Assembly: GCA_020853455.1 (NCBI GenBank)
Contig: JADYYV010000046.1
Span: 1-16,668, forward strand
DNA: 16,668 nt
Source: Alphaproteobacteria bacterium
Lineage (GTDB): Bacteria; Pseudomonadota; Alphaproteobacteria; Micavibrionales; UBA2020
Direction of reading: 5' to 3'
The position numbers and the translations under genes are program-made. Under the pieces are notes generated by a model. It saw nothing but the letters and a program-made list of their open reading frames with translations, did not search any database and was not told where the DNA came from. Below, piece after piece: positions 14,153 to 16,668 of this stretch; positions within the stretch are counted from its first letter, which is position 1, and every line of letters begins with the position of its first letter.

Positions 14153-14590
14153 ATGCCTGCAAAAAAAGCCCCCGCCCTGAACCGCAAACCCGGCCTTTAT
14201 ATCGCCCCCGCCGGCAAGAAAGGCCGCGGGCTGTACTGCCGCAACGCGATTAAAAAGGGCGAGATACTGGAAGTGACCCCTGCCCTGATCCTGAACGACA
14301 AGGACACGGTGAGCGCGGAACCCACGATCATCAACGATTATACTTTCGTCATCGGCGACCTGAAAAAAACGACCCTTGCGCGCGCGAACATCAAGAAGGC
14401 GAATGACGCCAGCGCGATCGTCATGGGTATCCTCGCCTATTGCAACCACGACGAAAAACCCAACGCCGAAATCATCTGGGACGAGCAGGGCACGACGCTG
14501 TATTACATGCTGCGCGCGACCGCAAATATCAGGAAGAACACAGAAATCTGCACCAGCTATGGCGAAGGCTGGTTCGAGGACCGCAAGTAA
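14153..14590 (+). CDS. small SET-domain protein (putative protein-lysine methyltransferase)
   Basis: A 145-aa protein that is essentially a minimal SET domain. KGRGLYCRNAIKKGEILE (23-40) is the N-terminal SET strand that contacts S-adenosylmethionine. YCNHDEKPNAEI (96-107) matches the NH..xPN pseudoknot motif (N98, H99, P103, N104). EICTSYGEGWF (131-141) gives the ELTxDYG-like motif with the catalytic-type Tyr (Y136). No pre-SET, post-SET zinc cluster or other domain is present, although a short C-terminal GWFEDRK remains. Members transfer methyl groups to lysines on proteins; the bacterial target is unknown. It has a modest ribosome-binding site (AGAGA about nine bases upstream) and ends exactly where the convergent bestrophin-like gene ends. 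It has no operon partner. Confidence 0.87.
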   Translation: MPAKKAPALNRKPGLYIAPAGKKGRGLYCRNAIKKGEILEVTPALILNDKDTVSAEPTIINDYTFVIGDLKKTTLARANIKKANDASAIVMGILAYCNHDEKPNAEIIWDEQGTTLYYMLRATANIRKNTEICTSYGEGWFEDRK

Positions 14591-15367
14591 TCAGATAAAC
14601 CGGTCGAACAGCCGTTCCACGTTGATATTGAGGTCGTCCTCGCTATCACGATCAAACGGATTTTCAAGATGCGTTTGGATGTTATCGAGGCTGGCCAGCA
14701 CGACCGCGGTCAGGACAGGTGTCACATAAACCATGCTGGGCGAAAATTCCTTGGCCAGAAACGCGAAATACGGGCCATAGACGACCGGCAGCACGACGAT
14801 GAAGATATTGCGGAACGCGTTCAGCGTACGCGGCGTGCGGTATTGATAGATATGCTTGATCTTCTCGAACGACACCATCGCCTTGCTGAGATACTGGTTG
14901 CAGCGGGATACTTCGCTGGCATTCAGTCCCTTCTCGCGCAGGTCGGTGCGGATAAAGCGCGAAATATCGGAAAAGGCGGCATAGACCGACTTTTCGTTCT
15001 CGCGCATCGCCGATACGGGCGAAGTGAACAGCACGCGGCTCGATTCAAAAAATTTCATCAGCAAGGCTTTGCATTGCGTGATGTCGGCCTCGTCAGGGTT
15101 ACTCTGCCAGTCGCGAACGGCAAGATAGAGCGCCTTCACATGCGCCTTGATATCGGCGTAATGATCCAGCGCAGCTTCGCGACGTTTATAGGCGGCATCT
15201 ATAGAAAACACGATCGGAAAAACGACGGCGGTCAGCACCAGCGTCAGTGGAAATTCAGCCGTAATGCCGTGCTGGATGCTGAGATAGGTCGCAAGGACGG
15301 CAAGCGCGGATAACCACACGCTTTTTAAATTCACGATCAGGAAAATGCCGCCAAGACCGCCCATCAT
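14591..15367 (-). CDS. bestrophin-like integral membrane protein
   Basis: A 258-aa protein with four hydrophobic segments, in two pairs (about 15-32 and 40-57; 183-203 and 212-229), separated by a long helical cytosolic part (60-180). The C-terminal SLDNIQTHLENPFDRDSEDDLN resembles the bestrophin/UPF0187 signature (an ENPFG...DD/DL segment after the last TM helix), which forms part of the anion or cation channel pore gate. Overall similarity beyond this is weak, so another 4-TM family is possible. The ATG at 15367 overlaps the stop of the GNAT gene by four bases and has a good GGAG six bases upstream. It is the last gene of the minus-strand operon. Confidence 0.7.
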   Translation of the reverse strand: MMGGLGGIFLIVNLKSVWLSALAVLATYLSIQHGITAEFPLTLVLTAVVFPIVFSIDAAYKRREAALDHYADIKAHVKALYLAVRDWQSNPDEADITQCKALLMKFFESSRVLFTSPVSAMRENEKSVYAAFSDISRFIRTDLREKGLNASEVSRCNQYLSKAMVSFEKIKHIYQYRTPRTLNAFRNIFIVVLPVVYGPYFAFLAKEFSPSMVYVTPVLTAVVLASLDNIQTHLENPFDRDSEDDLNINVERLFDRFI

Positions 15368-15825
15368 TTTTTCTCCGAGAAATAGCCCATGAAATCCTTG
15401 ACCATCAGCGTTCGCTGCATGTCGACATAGCTGTTTTGCAGGTGGAAGGCGAGCGCGCGGGGCTTGTCGTCCTCGACCTCCAGCAGCAGGGCGCAGCAGC
15501 CGTCGTCGCGCGCGATTTTTTCGAGCGCCTTGAGCGTCTGGGAGCCGAGCCCGCCGGCGCGGTGTTCGGGCTTGATATACAAATCGTCAAGGAAGGCGGT
15601 GCTGCCGCCGAATTCGACGCTGTAGCTGAAACACAGCACGCAATAACCGCAGGTCACGCCGTTATCGACGATCAGCCATGACGTGACATAGGGGGAGTAG
15701 TCGAGCGTGCGCACCAGCGCCGCCTCGCCCGCCGGCGACAGCGCGCGGCCGTCTTCCGCGTGGAAGGCGCGGCCCATGTCGAGGATTTCTTTCGCGTCGG
15801 CGGCGGTTGTCTGTTTCAGTTCCAT
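15364..15825 (-). CDS. GNAT-family N-acetyltransferase
   Basis: A 153-aa single-domain GNAT protein. Motif A is clear: DDLYIKPEHRAGGLGSQTLKALEKIA (80-105) with the RxxGxG acetyl-CoA pyrophosphate loop (R89, G92, G94). A following strand CALLLEVEDD (111-120) and helix with ALAFHLQNSYVD (125-135) give the usual motif B with Tyr133. It would acetylate a small molecule or a protein amine using acetyl-CoA; the substrate cannot be told from sequence. It begins one base after the LolD-like stop, with AGGA about eight bases upstream, and overlaps the bestrophin-like gene by four bases. Confidence 0.92.
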   Translation of the reverse strand: MELKQTTAADAKEILDMGRAFHAEDGRALSPAGEAALVRTLDYSPYVTSWLIVDNGVTCGYCVLCFSYSVEFGGSTAFLDDLYIKPEHRAGGLGSQTLKALEKIARDDGCCALLLEVEDDKPRALAFHLQNSYVDMQRTLMVKDFMGYFSEKK

Positions 15826-16509
15826 CTATTGTTCCTCTACGATCTTTCCGTCCTTCATGACGATATTGCGGTCGGTTTTGGTGGCAAATTCGGTGTCATG
15901 CGTCACGGCGACCACCGCCACCCCTGTTTCATGCGCCAGTTTCCTGAAAATATCAATCACGGCGGCGGTATTTTTGCTGTCGAGGTTGCCGGTCGGCTCG
16001 TCCGCCAGTATCACCATCGGCGCGTTCGCAAGCGCGCGGGCGATCGCGACGCGCTGCCGCTCCCCGCCCGACATTTGCCCCGGTTTCTTGCGGGTTTTCC
16101 CCTCCAGCCCCAGCGATACCAGCAGCTTTTCGGCGCGCGTCCGCATATCCGCATCCGATAGTTTTCCCAGCCGGCGCATGGGCAGCATGACGTTATCGAG
16201 CGCGGAAAATTCCTGCAGCAGGAAGTGGAACTGGAAGACAAAGCCGATTTTTTCCAGCCGCGTTTCCTGCCGCACCTTCTCGGTCGCCGTCGAGACATCG
16301 ATGCCCGCGATATTGATGCGGCCGGATGTCGGCTGATCCAGCAGCCCCATCAGGTATAGCAGCGACGACTTCCCCGATCCCGACGTGCCGCGTATGCCCA
16401 GAAACTCGCCCGCCTTCACCGTCAGGCTGGCATCGCTGACCAGGGTCACGGGGATTTCCTCGCTTTGCAGCACGCGGGTAACGCCGGTAAGCGTGATGAC
16501 GTTATTCAT
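15826..16509 (-). CDS. lolD: ABC transporter ATP-binding protein, LolD-like
   Basis: A 227-aa ATPase of the LolD/MacB group: Walker A GTSGSGKS (41-48), Q-loop Q93 within FVFQFHFLLQEFSALDNV (a LolD-type sequence, QFHxLLxxFxAL.NV), signature MSGGE (146-150), Walker B VILADE (166-171), D-loop GNLD and H-loop H204. The start at 16509 (MNNVITL) is chosen because it overlaps the permease stop by four bases (ATGA) and has a G-rich site seven bases upstream; a start 21 codons earlier would sit inside the permease gene and give an Arg/Pro-rich tail. LolCDE extracts lipoproteins from the inner membrane in Gram-negatives. The assignment to Lol rather than MacB rests on motif resemblance and the permease context. 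Confidence 0.85.
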   Translation of the reverse strand: MNNVITLTGVTRVLQSEEIPVTLVSDASLTVKAGEFLGIRGTSGSGKSSLLYLMGLLDQPTSGRINIAGIDVSTATEKVRQETRLEKIGFVFQFHFLLQEFSALDNVMLPMRRLGKLSDADMRTRAEKLLVSLGLEGKTRKKPGQMSGGERQRVAIARALANAPMVILADEPTGNLDSKNTAAVIDIFRKLAHETGVAVVAVTHDTEFATKTDRNIVMKDGKIVEEQ

Positions 16510-16668
16510 CCGCTCGCCCCCCGGATAATATCGACGGGGTTCAGGCGCGCGGCGCGGCGGGCGGGAATCCATGCCGCGAAGGCGGCGGACAACAGCCCCA
16601 TGATGCCGCCCGCCGCGTAGAGCCCGATAGACCGGAACATGGGCAAACCATCCATGCGCCCCGGCACC
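16506..16668 (-). CDS. FtsX-like ABC permease, LolC/LolE-type (only C-terminus in window)
   Basis: The frame entering at the right edge reads the last TM helix and tail of an FtsX permease: GLYAAGGIMGLLSAAFAAW then IPARRAARLNPVDIIRG, the standard ending of LolC/MacB-type permeases, and stops at 16508-16506 after ASG. About 53 residues are visible; the rest lies beyond the window. It precedes and overlaps the LolD-like ATPase gene by four bases, as expected for a LolC/E-LolD pair. Confidence 0.88.
   Translation of the reverse strand, partial: VPGRMDGLPMFRSIGLYAAGGIMGLLSAAFAAWIPARRAARLNPVDIIRGASG

Noticed and set aside
16510..16572. N-terminal extension of the LolD-like ATPase
   Set aside because: It lies entirely within the permease gene in another frame, and the ATG at 16509 shows the usual ATGA overlap.

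Overview
The window is chromosomal DNA from a Gram-negative bacterium, most likely an alphaproteobacterium of moderately high G+C. It has a tesA/ybbAP-type divergent locus, a LolCD-like exporter, a YddA/SbmA-family ABC transporter and a GC-rich third-position codon preference. The exact order or genus cannot be fixed from the sequence; this is inference from gene content, not a database match. Nearly all DNA is coding, most genes sit in tight operons with 4-base overlaps, and no intergenic stretch exceeds 300 bases.

Layout. (1) 1-729, + strand: the 3' part of a MoxR-type AAA+ ATPase. (2) 726-3491, - strand: a compact four-gene operon read tesA > tas > thpR > a small membrane-anchored hypothetical gene. 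The last gene starts at a TTG inside thpR and its stop overlaps the moxR stop. (3) 3620-6852, + strand: ybbA-ybbP, an ABC ATPase and a large FtsX-like permease, divergent from tesA. (4) 6960-7679, + strand: a Bax inhibitor-1 family membrane protein with its own promoter and a strong terminator. (5) 7794-8729, + strand: a stand-alone sigma-54-activator-type AAA+ regulator with a Fis-type HTH but no sensory domain and an altered GAFTGA loop. (6) 8877-8952: tRNA-Ala(GGC), followed by a decayed copy of its 3' half. (7) 9058-11012, - strand: a YddA/SbmA-like ABC transporter split into separate permease and ATPase genes. (8) 11144-11770, + strand: an unrecognised protein with faint resemblance to Ntn-hydrolases. 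(9) 11769-11887: 25-bp tandem repeats made from the tail of the next gene. (10) 11871-13574, - strand: a CPA2/Kef-type cation:proton antiporter with a degenerate RCK domain, preceded on the same strand by a 108-aa hypothetical gene. (11) 14153-14590, + strand: a small SET-domain protein. (12) 14591-16668, - strand: an operon of an FtsX/LolC-type permease (partial), a LolD-like ATPase, a GNAT acetyltransferase and a bestrophin-like membrane protein.

Themes. Envelope and membrane functions dominate: two MacB/LolCDE-superfamily systems (YbbAP with TesA, and LolCD-like), a BI-1 protein, a Kef-type antiporter, a bestrophin-like protein and a YddA/SbmA-type ABC system. No phage, transposase, CRISPR array or recognisable defence operon is present, and I see no clear previously undescribed multi-gene system. 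The most interesting items are small: the tandem repeats whose outermost copy differs from the others only synonymously over the antiporter's last codons, the tRNA-Ala remnant, the split YddA-type transporter, the substituted acidic sites of the BI-1 protein, the non-canonical regulator loop, the SET-domain protein, and the possible Ntn-hydrolase-like orphan.
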